From Tautonia plasticadhaerens (GTDB taxonomy: Bacteria > Planctomycetota > Planctomycetia > Isosphaerales > Isosphaeraceae): a stretch of DNA of 64,000 nucleotides. The notes beneath the pieces were generated by a model that saw nothing but the letters and a program-made list of their open reading frames with translations, made no database searches and had not been told where the DNA came from. Below are positions 1-8,855 of this stretch, piece after piece (position 1 is the first letter of the stretch; every line of letters starts with the position of its first letter). The DNA is taken from assembly GCF_007752535.1 (NCBI RefSeq), contig NZ_CP036426.1:7688001-7752000 (forward strand). Reading direction: 5' to 3'. The translations under genes were made by a program, and so were the position numbers.

Positions 1-430
1 CTGGGACATGGGGCACGTCGTCTCCAAGCTCTCCGGGGCGGGGGCCGTCGGCATCCTGCTCACCGAGCGGGGGACGACCTTCGGCTACGGCCGGCTGGTC
101 AACGACTTCCGGGCCATCCCGGTCATGCAAGGCACGGGCGTCCCGGTGGTGTTCGACGCCACGCATTCGGTCCAGCTCCCGAGCGCCGGCCAGGGGGTGA
201 CGGCCGGGGAGCGGGAGATGATCCCCTACCTGGCGAGGGCCGCGGTGGCCGCCGGGGTCGACGCGCTGTTCCTGGAGGTCCACCCGAGGCCCGAGGAGGC
301 CCTCTCCGACGGCCCGAACGCCCTGAGGCTGGACGACCTGCCGGCGTTGCTGCGGACCTGCCTGCGGATCCGGTCGGCGATCGAGGAGGGGGCGGCGCCC
401 GAACCATCGGGCGGCCCGGGGCGTAGCTGA
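1..430 (+). CDS. kdsA: 3-deoxy-D-manno-octulosonate 8-phosphate synthase, C-terminal part
   Basis: KdsA condenses arabinose 5-phosphate with phosphoenolpyruvate to give KDO-8-phosphate, the cytoplasmic first step toward the KDO of lipopolysaccharide. The gene is cut by the left edge; the open frame runs in from base 2. The visible ~142 residues carry family signatures in order: [16 protein letters not shown], then FDATHSVQ (the DATH motif near the active site), then a QGVTAGER segment and a [17 protein letters not shown] block, which together make the end of the (beta/alpha)8 barrel. The tail after RIRSAIEE is short and Pro/Gly-rich. Presence of kdsA implies an outer membrane with KDO-type LPS. 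Function is assigned with high confidence from the motifs. Confidence 0.93.
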   Translation, partial: WDMGHVVSKLSGAGAVGILLTERGTTFGYGRLVNDFRAIPVMQGTGVPVVFDATHSVQLPSAGQGVTAGEREMIPYLARAAVAAGVDALFLEVHPRPEEALSDGPNALRLDDLPALLRTCLRIRSAIEEGAAPEPSGGPGRS

Positions 431-632
431 GGAGATCGGGGCCGAGTCCCGGCGCCCCCGGCTCGCCGAGGGGCCCGGGATCGGTCACAATAGGTCGATC
501 GATCCCGCCCCCTCTGCCGGACCGGGCCACCGGGACGGCCCGAGCGGGGCCGTCTCCCCCCAAGGCCCCCCTTGCGGCGCGATGCGGCGCGACGCAACGC
601 ATCGACGACGACGCACCCGGAGAGCGACCCCC

Positions 633-2510
633 GTGCGAAGGCGAAGGCGAACACCTCGATGGCTCGGCCCGGTCGGCCTGGCCTCGGCCCTCGGCATCCT
701 GGCCCTCGGCTGCGGCGGGGGGGACGACGACCGGCCCCCCGGCCCCGCGGCCGGGGGCGCATTCGCCCCGAAGGCCGCCCCCGGGGAGGCCGGCGACGCC
801 CCCGAGGGCGGGGCCGCCGCCAGGGACCCCTTCCGGGGCGTGGCGATGGACCCGGAGATGCGGGAGGCCCTGCTCCGCAACGTCGTCAGCCTGCTGGAGC
901 GCGCCCCGCTGACCCCGGGCGGCCAGAACATCCGGATCGCCACCGACAACCTCAACCAGTACTTCAAGGGCACCCCCGACGAGGCGTTCCGGCTCTCCCC
1001 CGAGTCGGGGTCGTACCTCACGGAAGAGATGGCCAAGTCCCCCTTCAAGGTGGAGGACTTCGAGGCCCGGGCCTTCGAGCTGAAGGACGCCCGGCACATC
1101 GAGGACTGCCTGCTCTACCACAACATCGCCTCCCGGGTGGCCGGCCCGGGCACGACGCTCGACCGCGTCCGACGGCTCTTCGACTGGACCGTCCGGCACG
1201 TCCAGCTCGTCCCCCCCGACGCGCCGATCCCGGAGATCCTCGCGGGCCAGGGGATCCGGCCCGCGCCGACCCGGCCCTACGACGTGATCGTCCGGGGCTT
1301 CGCCTCCGAGATCCCCGGCAACGCCTGGGCCGAGCGCTCGTGGGTCTTCCTCGCCCTCTGCCGCCAGATCGGCGTCGACGCGGCGATGATCGGCTACACG
1401 ACCGAGGTCGAGGTCGAGGTCGAAGCCGAAGCTGCAGCCGAGGGGGGCGGGGACGAGGCGGGAGAACAGGAGACGAAGGTCGAGGTCCAGGAGCGGCCGT
1501 ATTACTGGGCCTGCGCCGCCCTGGTCGACGGGGTGCCCTACCTGTTCGACGCCCGGCTCGGCATGGAGATCCCCGCCCCCGATGGCGGCGGGGTCGCCAC
1601 CCTCGAGCAGGCGGCGACCGACCCGGGCGTGCTCGACCGCCTGGACCTGCCCGACCCGCCGATCCCGTATGAGACCGAGGCCGCCGACCTGGGCCGGGTC
1701 CGGGTCTTCCTCGACTCCAGCCGGGGCTACTTCGCCCCCAAGATGGGGCTGCTGCAGGCCGACCTGGCGGGGGCCAACCGGATGGTCCTGCACCGGGATC
1801 CGGCCGAGCAGCGCGAGGCCTGGGCCTCGGCCCTGGGGGGCCGGCTGGAGGCGGTGGAACTCTGGGAGCTGCCGCTGACCGTCGAGTTCCGCCTGTTCAC
1901 CGACCCCGCCTACGTCCGGGCGGTCCAGTTCGTCAACCTCTACTTCGACCCCCAGTTCCCCCTGCTCGGCGCCCGGCTCCGGCAGCTCCGGGGCGACCTG
2001 GCCGACGCCAAGCAGGAGCTGACCCGGGCCCGGTTCCGGCGGAACGTCCCCCAGGCCGCCGAGGGGCAGATCGACCCCCGGGCGATCCGGGAGATCCAGG
2101 AGTCGCTCGACCTCTTCGCGACCTACTACCTCGGCCTGGCCCAGATCGACGACGAGATGCCCGACCAGGCGATCGACCTCTTCGAACAATCGCTGAGGCT
2201 CCCCCCGCAGGATCCGGCGATCGTCCGGGGGCGGCCGGCCACGTTGCTCCGGCTCGGGGCCGAGGCCAACCTCGGCATGCTCTACGACGCGAAGGAGGAG
2301 ATCGGCCGGGCCACCTACCATTATTCCCAGAGCAACACCACCCCCCAGTCGCACGGCAACCTGCTCCGGGCCAACGCCCTGGTCTTCGAGGACCCCTTCG
2401 GCCCCCCCCCTCCCCCCCCCGGCCCGGCCGAGGCCGAATCGGAGGGCGAGGAGGCCCCGGAGGAGTCCCCCGGCCCGGACTCCGAGCCCGAGGCCGACGA
2501 GGCCGCCTGA
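633..2510 (+). CDS. Predicted lipoprotein with transglutaminase-like domain
   Basis: An exported protein of about 625 aa. The GTG at 633 is preferred because GGAGAG lies about 8 bases upstream; an in-frame ATG at 582 would add 17 residues. The N-terminus is Arg-rich, then hydrophobic, ending in the lipobox-like LALGC, so it is probably lipid-anchored. Residues about 178-310 resemble the transglutaminase-like fold: RVRRLFDWTVRHVQ, a candidate catalytic Cys in FLALCRQIGVDA near 243, then YYWACAALVDG and LFDARLG. An acidic EVEVEVEAEAAAEGG insertion sits inside this domain. The later part has helical hairpins that could be TPR-like (DQAIDLFEQSLRL), and the tail is Pro/Glu-rich. I cannot identify the catalytic His with certainty, so enzymatic activity is unproven. 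Substrate unknown. Confidence 0.7.
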   Translation: MRRRRRTPRWLGPVGLASALGILALGCGGGDDDRPPGPAAGGAFAPKAAPGEAGDAPEGGAAARDPFRGVAMDPEMREALLRNVVSLLERAPLTPGGQNIRIATDNLNQYFKGTPDEAFRLSPESGSYLTEEMAKSPFKVEDFEARAFELKDARHIEDCLLYHNIASRVAGPGTTLDRVRRLFDWTVRHVQLVPPDAPIPEILAGQGIRPAPTRPYDVIVRGFASEIPGNAWAERSWVFLALCRQIGVDAAMIGYTTEVEVEVEAEAAAEGGGDEAGEQETKVEVQERPYYWACAALVDGVPYLFDARLGMEIPAPDGGGVATLEQAATDPGVLDRLDLPDPPIPYETEAADLGRVRVFLDSSRGYFAPKMGLLQADLAGANRMVLHRDPAEQREAWASALGGRLEAVELWELPLTVEFRLFTDPAYVRAVQFVNLYFDPQFPLLGARLRQLRGDLADAKQELTRARFRRNVPQAAEGQIDPRAIREIQESLDLFATYYLGLAQIDDEMPDQAIDLFEQSLRLPPQDPAIVRGRPATLLRLGAEANLGMLYDAKEEIGRATYHYSQSNTTPQSHGNLLRANALVFEDPFGPPPPPPGPAEAESEGEEAPEESPGPDSEPEADEAA

Positions 2511-2584
2511 GTCGGACCCGGTCGAGGGACCGGCCGGGCATGCCCTCGGATGTTGGCGACGATCCGATCGGCGGACGTCCGGCC

Positions 2585-2790
2585 GATCCGACCCTCGCCC
2601 CCGTCTTCGGGGGAGAGGGTGGCCGGAGGCCGGGTGAGGGGGAATCAGACGATTCGAGCGGCTTGAGGTCGAAGGCCAGTCCCCCTCACCCCGGCCCTCT
2701 CCCCGCGAGCGGGGAGAGGGGGGGAAGATTCCGACCCTCGCCCCCGTCCGCGGGGGAGAGGGTGGGCGAAGCCCGGGTGAGGGGGGATCG
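2585..2790. repeat. Cluster of three REP-like inverted-repeat units
   Basis: The gap 2511-2982 between two genes holds no credible ORF but a dense array of related palindromic units. Unit A (about 2585-2643) and unit C (about 2727-2789) are direct copies: each starts CCGACCCTCGCCCCCG, has a short stem-loop ending GGGGGAGAGGG, and finishes CCGGGTGAGGGGG. Unit B (about 2679-2726) is the same theme in opposite orientation (CCCCTCACCCCGGCCCTC then CCCCGCGAGCGGGG). A further near-palindrome lies at 2567-2590. Such GAGAGGG/CCCTCTC units are common intergenic repeats in many GC-rich bacteria. Function unknown; could be a transcript-end structure or a REP-type repeat. Confidence 0.75.
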
Positions 2791-2982
2791 GGCGATCCGA
2801 CCCGCCGGTCGTCGGTTGGGCCTGGTCTCCTCCCGAAGGCCCACCAACCGGCTCCCTCCGGGACGCCCTCCGACCGACCTCCCCCGCCCTTCTCGCTGGA
2901 CGACCGCCCCATCCCCTGCCGATAGAACAATCGGCATCAGCCTATTCGGGGGCAACCGGCCAGGCCAGGAGGGCGACTCGCC

Positions 2983-3785
<803 letters not shown>

Positions 3786-3957
3786 GCCACCGGGCGGCCG
3801 GGCCGATCGGGCCGGAGGCCGGGGGACGGCCGTCGGGGGTCCCGGTGACTCGCCGGCCCCCCCGGGACCGCGTGGCCGGGCAGGGCCCGATCTCCGGGCC
3901 CTTCCGGGCGATCGGCCGTCGAATCCGAGGGGAATCCCCGATCCGAGAGGACGAGCG

Positions 3958-5199
3958 ATGAGCCGGACCGAAGGCCATTCCCGGGCCCAGCCGACGCACC
4001 ACCATCCCGCGTTCCTGCTGACGCTGATCGTCGTCGGCTCGGGCTGCTTCTTCCTCGGCAGCACCCTGCAAGGTCGGGGAGGCGGGCCGTCGGACGACCG
4101 GGCCGCCTCCCCCTGCTGCGGCCACCATCACCCGGAGCCGGCGGAGCCCCCCGCGCCTCCCCCCCCTCCGGGCCGGGACCCGGACGGGCCCGGGCTCCCC
4201 ATCCGCCTGACGTTCGAGTTCCCCAACGGGATCCTCCCCGGCGTGATGCCGGCCCTCGCCGAATCGGCAGGCTCGACGACGGCCGGTCCGGACCCGGGCC
4301 CGGGCCCCGAGTCGAGGCAAGGCTCCCCGGCGCGGCCGGATCCGACCATGCCCCCTCCGGCGATCCACCCCTCGGTCCTGTCCTCGGCCGCGCCAATTCC
4401 CGGGGAGACGGGCTCGCCCCCCCCCGACCCCGGACCGACCGAGGAGGATGCCCCGGCCTCTCCCCCGATCGACGACGTCTCACCGTCCCGGCTCCCCGGC
4501 CCTCCCGAGGAGGACGACCGGGGATTGGAGCCGACGTCAAACGCTCCGGAGCAAGGCCCTGTGCCGGTGCCGGCGGAGCCGCCCGGATCGGCGACCGGTC
4601 GGCTGCCCGACCCGGTTTCGGGAGAGGACCGGCCGTCTCCTGCCGAGCATTTGGACGGATCGGTGCCGGGCCTCGGCGACCGGGCCCCGGCACCTCCGCG
4701 GACGCCGGGCTCGGACCGGGCATCCCCGGCCGATCCCGCCCCCCGGGAGTCCCCGGCGCGATCGATCGCCCCGCCGGCCGATCCTCGACGAGCCGGACTG
4801 CCCCGGCCCCCGGGAGTCCCCGGCCCTCCCCCCCCGGTGCGGTCGACGCCGGCGACGCCCGCCCCGACGCCCGGGAGGCTGCTCCCGCCCGGCGGGCACG
4901 TCATCGGCGAGGGGGGGGCGCCGACGACCCCGTCCCGGATCCCGGCCGCCCGCCTGGACGGGGCGATCGGCGACGCGATGTCCCGGCTCGCCGACGACCT
5001 GATCCGTCCCTACGGCTCCCCTCCCCCGGTCTCCCCCGAGGTGCGCGCCGAAGACGCCCTAGGGACCCCCTCGGCGGCCAACCGGCCGGGGAGCCCTCGG
5101 GCCCCGGGCCTGATCCGGGAATGGTCGAAGGACCGGGATCCCCGCATCGGCGGCGTCGGGGACGGCGAGGTGTCCCGGGCGGGGCGGTGGTTCCCCTGA
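3958..5199 (+). CDS. Proline-rich membrane-anchored protein of unknown function
   Basis: About 413 aa. ATG at 3958 is preceded by GAGAGGA at a good distance. After a short basic/His-rich start, one hydrophobic segment (FLLTLIVVGSGCFFLG, residues about 18-35) acts as signal anchor or signal peptide; a CCGHHH motif follows. The rest is low-complexity and very rich in Pro, Gly, Asp and Glu, apart from a short globular patch (IRLTFEFPNGILPGVMP) and a C-terminal patch (ARLDGAIGDAMSRLADDLI). No domain is recognised. The composition fits an extended periplasmic linker or spacer protein. It shares a frame with the preceding kinase only because that gene has lost a base; the good ribosome-binding site argues it is an independent gene. 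Confidence 0.6.
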   Translation: MSRTEGHSRAQPTHHHPAFLLTLIVVGSGCFFLGSTLQGRGGGPSDDRAASPCCGHHHPEPAEPPAPPPPPGRDPDGPGLPIRLTFEFPNGILPGVMPALAESAGSTTAGPDPGPGPESRQGSPARPDPTMPPPAIHPSVLSSAAPIPGETGSPPPDPGPTEEDAPASPPIDDVSPSRLPGPPEEDDRGLEPTSNAPEQGPVPVPAEPPGSATGRLPDPVSGEDRPSPAEHLDGSVPGLGDRAPAPPRTPGSDRASPADPAPRESPARSIAPPADPRRAGLPRPPGVPGPPPPVRSTPATPAPTPGRLLPPGGHVIGEGGAPTTPSRIPAARLDGAIGDAMSRLADDLIRPYGSPPPVSPEVRAEDALGTPSAANRPGSPRAPGLIREWSKDRDPRIGGVGDGEVSRAGRWFP

Positions 5200-5297
5200 T
5201 CGGCCCGATCGTGCTCGACGAGCCCACCGGCCCGTCCCAGGTCCCCGAGTCAGTCTCGATCATCCCTCATCTGCAGAGTTGCCTGGATCATAAACCC

Positions 5298-5382
5298 CGG
5301 GTGGCCGGGGTCTCGTCCGCGAGACCCCGGTTGACGAGGCCGCCGGGCCGGGGTCTCGCGGACGAGACCCCGGCCACCCCGG
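5298..5382. repeat. 85-bp double-hairpin repeat, copy 1
   Basis: A nested palindrome in the gap between two convergent genes (stops at 5199 and 5450). Each 31-base arm contains its own hairpin (stem CCGGGGTCTCG / CGAGACCCCGG with loops TCCG and CGGA), and the two arms are perfect inverted copies separated by about 16 bases (TTGACGAGGCCGCCGG). A second copy at 12126-12210 differs at only two positions inside the 85 bp, and similarity continues weakly into both flanks. The position between convergent stops fits a bidirectional transcript end, but no T-tract is present. Confidence 0.85.
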
Positions 5383-5449
5383 CCGCCCGATGGCCAGTCT
5401 CCCGGGCAATGCGGGAATCCGCCACCCGCCATCCCGATCCGGTCGGCCC

Positions 5450-6493
5450 CTACGAGGCCATCAGGGAACGGGCGTAGGTCTCCGGCACGAGCACCGAGGC
5501 GGCCCGGGGGAGGACCCGGGAGGTCCAGGGGTCGGGGGCGTCCGGGTCGATCGAGCCGGCGGGGTCGCCGTCGAGCTGGACGGGGACCGGGCCGTCGCTG
5601 GAGATCCGGACGCCCCGGACCCGGCGGTGCCAGACGCCGGGACGTTTCAGGTGCAGGCCCCGGAAGACCAGCCAGAGGTAGTGCAGGGCCGCGAACGGGC
5701 CCCGGTCGCGGAAGACGACCAGGTCGAGCAGGCCGTCGTCCTCCCGGGCCGTGGGGGCGATCGGCAGGCCGAGGGCGTAGCTCGGCAGGTTGAAGACGAA
5801 GGCCATCGCCCCGAGCAATTCCTCGGCGGGCCCGGGGTCCTCGACCCGGACCCTCAGCATCGGGAACCCGTACTCGAAGCTGGCCCGGAGGACCGGCTCG
5901 ACGTAGGCGACCCGGCTGGTCGGCCGGACCCGGTGGGCCCGGCCGAGGCGGGCGAGGTGGTGCCGGGTCACCACGTCCGCGTCGAAGCCGATGCCGGCCA
6001 TCAGGGCGAACCGACGCCCCCCGGCCTCGCCGAGATCCAGCGGCAGGGCGAGGCCCGAGGCGACCGTCTCGGCCACCCGCTCCGGCTGCCGGGTCATGCC
6101 GAAGTGCCGGGCGAAGAGGTTCTCCGTCCCCGCCGGCAGCACGGTGATCGGCACCCGGGGCCGTTCGTTCAGCAGGGCGGCCACCGTGCCGTCGCCGCCG
6201 ACGGCCACCAGGCATCGGCACGACGAATCGGGGCCGGCCCGGCGGACCAGCTCGGCCCGGTCGCCCGGCGTCCAGCCCACCCTCGCCCCCAGCCCCCGGC
6301 TCCCCAGCGCGTCCACCAGCCGGGAGACCCGGGCCCGGCCGGCCCCGATCCCCGAGTTCGGGTTGGCGACCAGCCCGACCCAGGGGGCGCGGTCGGGGGG
6401 GGGCGCCGGGGGATCCCCGGCGTCCCCGGGGGGGACCAGCCGGGGTCCGTCGGGCCCGTCGAAGGGGCGCGGGCCAGCTCCGTCCTCGGCCAT
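5450..6493 (-). CDS. Diacylglycerol kinase family lipid kinase
   Basis: A DAGK_cat/YegS-type lipid kinase, about 347 aa, expected to phosphorylate a lipid such as diacylglycerol or sphingoid base with ATP at the inner membrane. Motifs: VGLVANPNSGIGAGRA near residues 38-53 (phosphate-binding start of the domain), VAVGGDGTVAALLN near 98 (nucleotide-binding GGDGT), PITVLPAGTENLFARHFG, then the beta-rich C-terminal domain with AGIGFDADVV and VPVQLDGDPAG. The ATG at 6493 gives a normal-sized protein; the frame stays open upstream to 6712, with alternative starts at 6517 and 6595, all encoding low-complexity sequence, so the start is uncertain. Its stop faces the gene ending at 5199 across a palindromic repeat. 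Confidence 0.87.
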   Translation of the reverse strand: MAEDGAGPRPFDGPDGPRLVPPGDAGDPPAPPPDRAPWVGLVANPNSGIGAGRARVSRLVDALGSRGLGARVGWTPGDRAELVRRAGPDSSCRCLVAVGGDGTVAALLNERPRVPITVLPAGTENLFARHFGMTRQPERVAETVASGLALPLDLGEAGGRRFALMAGIGFDADVVTRHHLARLGRAHRVRPTSRVAYVEPVLRASFEYGFPMLRVRVEDPGPAEELLGAMAFVFNLPSYALGLPIAPTAREDDGLLDLVVFRDRGPFAALHYLWLVFRGLHLKRPGVWHRRVRGVRISSDGPVPVQLDGDPAGSIDPDAPDPWTSRVLPRAASVLVPETYARSLMAS

Positions 6494-6769
6494 CGATCCG
6501 GCCCATCGGGTGTCCATCGAGTCGGCGACGCGGGGCGGGCGCGACGAGGCCGGCCGGCTCGGGCCGGTCCCCGGCGAGCTTCGCGCCGCCTTCATCGATC
6601 TTACCGGGGCGGCGTCGGTCGCGGAACCGGGGCGGGGATCGGACCGGACCGGACCGGGCGAGGGGGCGGGTCGGAGCCGGGGCGTCGAACGGGCCCCGAC
6701 CTTGCCGGGCAAGGCGGGGCCCGTCGGATGGGACGACCCGGCGAGGGGACGAGCGAGCCCGGCCCGGGG

Positions 6770-7342
6770 TCAGTCGGAGCTCTCGGCGTCGGAGGGCTCG
6801 GGGCCGGCCCCCCGGGACGCGACGCGATCCAGCAGCTCTTCGTTCTCGGCCAGCAGGGTGGTGAACTGCTGTCGGAGCGACTGGAGGCGGTCCAGCTTCT
6901 CGGCGTTCTCGGCGGCCAGCTGCTCGCGACGGGCATTCGCCTCGTCGAGGGAGGCCTGGAGGCGGGCCTGCTCCTGCTCCTTGTCGGCGGTCGCCTGCTG
7001 CATCCCGGCGATCAGCCCCTGCTCCTCCTGGAGGCGGAGCTGGAGGCGGAGCTGGGACTCCTGCAGGACGCTGACGCGGTTCTGCAGGTCCTCGAGGGTG
7101 ATCCGGAGCGACCGGAGCTGGGCGTCGGTGGCCTGGCGGGTCGAGAGGACCTGCTGCTCGATCGAGTAGGCATCGGCCTGGGCCTGGCGGGTCTCCTGCG
7201 ACACCTGCTCGATCTGCTCGGAGACCGACTCGATGCCCCGGCCCCAGCTCCGGTTGAGCTGGGAGACCATCGCGAGCAGGTAGATCGAGACCAGGGCCAT
7301 CAGGGTGACCAGGACCGACAGGACTTTCCCGGCGGTGGACAT
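6770..7342 (-). CDS. Membrane-anchored coiled-coil protein
   Basis: 190 aa. The start at 7342 is supported by GGAGAGG about 7 bases upstream. Residues about 7-27 (VLSVLVTLMALVSIYLLAMVS) form a single signal-anchor helix. Almost everything after it is a long Gln/Glu/Leu heptad-repeat coiled coil (for example EQIEQVSQETRQAQADAY and LQASLDEANARREQLAAE), ending in an acidic Ser-rich tail. No enzyme motif is visible. The layout suggests a structural or scaffolding protein projecting from the membrane. It precedes the lipid kinase on the same strand, with a gap of nearly 280 bases to that gene's chosen start, so they may be cotranscribed. Confidence 0.75.
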   Translation of the reverse strand: MSTAGKVLSVLVTLMALVSIYLLAMVSQLNRSWGRGIESVSEQIEQVSQETRQAQADAYSIEQQVLSTRQATDAQLRSLRITLEDLQNRVSVLQESQLRLQLRLQEEQGLIAGMQQATADKEQEQARLQASLDEANARREQLAAENAEKLDRLQSLRQQFTTLLAENEELLDRVASRGAGPEPSDAESSD

Positions 7343-7609
7343 CGGACCTCTCCGTTCGGGTCGATGGGCGACCGGCGCGCAAGAGACGTGATCAGGCTCG
7401 TCGCCGACGGCCGGGCCGCGAGGGCCCCCCGAGGTTCGGGGGGCCCCATCGACGCGAGGTTACGAGGGATTATACCCCCGCTTCTCCCGCCGTGCCAAGG
7501 CACCCGAAATGCACGCGCGCAGCCCCCGAGCGGACCGACCCGCACGACCGCCCCCTCCCGACCGCCCGGGCCGGCCCGGCGAGGCCGGGGCCCCCGGCGG
7601 GCCGACGGT

Positions 7610-7639
7610 TTGACGCCCCGGCGGGCGCTCCCCTACAAT
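7610..7639 (+). promoter_or_regulatory. Sigma-70-type promoter for the dehydrogenase gene
   Basis: TTGACG at 7610-7615 and TACAAT at 7634-7639 with an 18-base spacer, both one mismatch from consensus. The predicted start near 7646 gives a leader of about 80 bases before the ATG at 7726. Confidence 0.7.
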
Positions 7640-7725
7640 CCCCGGATCACCGACGCTCGGCGTCGCGGCCCGGGGCGTACGCCCGGCGCGACGGCGGGCC
7701 GACCCGGCCGGGGAACCGACGAGCG

Positions 7726-8748
7726 ATGCGACCGTCGTACAAGGTGACCGAGCTGCTGGGGGACGGCATCGGCGCCGAGCTCTCCGAGGCCGTGCATGCC
7801 CTGGCCGGGGCCCTCCCCGTCGACCTGCAATTCGAGCCCGTCGACCTGACCCTGGAGAACCGGAGGGCCCGCAGGTCGGCGGTCTACGACGAGGCGGTGG
7901 CCTCCGTCGAGGCCAACAAGGTCGCGCTGAAGTACCCGACCATCACCGCCGAGGAGAGCCCCAACCAGGTCCTCCGGCGCCGGCTGAATCTGTCGGTCAT
8001 CCACCGGCCGGTCTACACCATCCCCGGCGTGCCGTCGAACTTCCGGCCCGAGCTGGACGTGGACATCATCCGGATCGCCACCGGGGGCACCTACGACGAC
8101 CCCGGCCGGAGGATCGGCGACAGCGGGGCCGTCAGCCTGCGGATCGTCGAGCGGCAGCCGGTCCTGGAGGCGGCCCGGTACGCCTTCACCCTGGCGCGGA
8201 AGACCGGCAAGAACGTCACCAGCGCGTCGAAGTACACCATCCAGAAGGCCACCGACGGGCTGTTCCAGGAGGTGGCCGAGTCGGTCGCCGCCGAGTACCC
8301 CGAGGTGCCGCACCACGCCGAGCTGTTCGACGCCCTGCTGGCCAAGATCATCATGAAGCCGGAGCACTTCCAGGTGGTCCTGGTGCTCAACGAGTACGGC
8401 GACTTCCTCTCGGACATGGCCTGCGGCCTGGCCGGGTCGCTGGGGATCGGCGCCAGCGCCAACCTCGCCTTCGACGCCTCGGCGGTGGTCCGGGTCGCCC
8501 TCTTCGACGCGGCCCACGGCACGGCGCCGGACATCGCGGGCAGGGGCCTGGCCAACCCGACGGCGATCTTCCTGGCCTTGTCGATGCTGCTGTATCAGGT
8601 CGGCGAGATCCGGGTCGGCAAGGCCGTGAAGGACGGCACGCTCGAGTTGCTCCGCCGGGGGGTCCGGACGAAGGACCTGGGAGGCTCCGAGTCGACGAGC
8701 AGCTTCACCGGCGCCGTCGCCGCCGAGGTCGCCGGGCGGCTGTGCTGA
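7726..8748 (+). CDS. Isocitrate/isopropylmalate dehydrogenase family protein
   Basis: 340 aa, an NAD(P)-dependent beta-decarboxylating dehydrogenase that oxidises a 2-hydroxyacid such as isocitrate or 3-isopropylmalate. It starts with YKVTELLGDGIGAELSEAV, the family's GDGIGPE-like loop with Ala replacing Pro. The substrate-binding region NQVLRRRLNLSVIHRPV resembles the isocitrate type, followed by DIIRIATGGTYDD. Tyr/Lys active-site features are in GKNVTSASKYTIQKATDG and the metal-binding Asp region in LNEYGDFLSDMACGLAGS, then the NAD-site motif FDAAHGTAPDIAGRGLANPTA. Which substrate is used cannot be fixed from sequence alone; absence of leuC/leuD neighbours favours neither. A strong promoter lies 87 bases upstream of the start. 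Confidence 0.87.
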   Translation: MRPSYKVTELLGDGIGAELSEAVHALAGALPVDLQFEPVDLTLENRRARRSAVYDEAVASVEANKVALKYPTITAEESPNQVLRRRLNLSVIHRPVYTIPGVPSNFRPELDVDIIRIATGGTYDDPGRRIGDSGAVSLRIVERQPVLEAARYAFTLARKTGKNVTSASKYTIQKATDGLFQEVAESVAAEYPEVPHHAELFDALLAKIIMKPEHFQVVLVLNEYGDFLSDMACGLAGSLGIGASANLAFDASAVVRVALFDAAHGTAPDIAGRGLANPTAIFLALSMLLYQVGEIRVGKAVKDGTLELLRRGVRTKDLGGSESTSSFTGAVAAEVAGRLC

Positions 8749-8855
8749 CCCCGGCGTCGCGTCGGGCGTGACGTCCCGACCGCCCCGTCGGCGCGGGCGA
8801 AGCCCCGCCCCCCTCCTCCCCCCTGTGCCGGCCCGGTGCCGGAGGATCCCCGCCC

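Noticed and set aside
123-2930. A 935-codon open frame on the minus strand covering the lipoprotein gene region
   Set aside because: Composition is low-complexity Pro/Arg/Gly with no domain, and it is the shadow of the well-supported plus-strand gene at 633-2510. Very long antisense frames are expected at this GC content.
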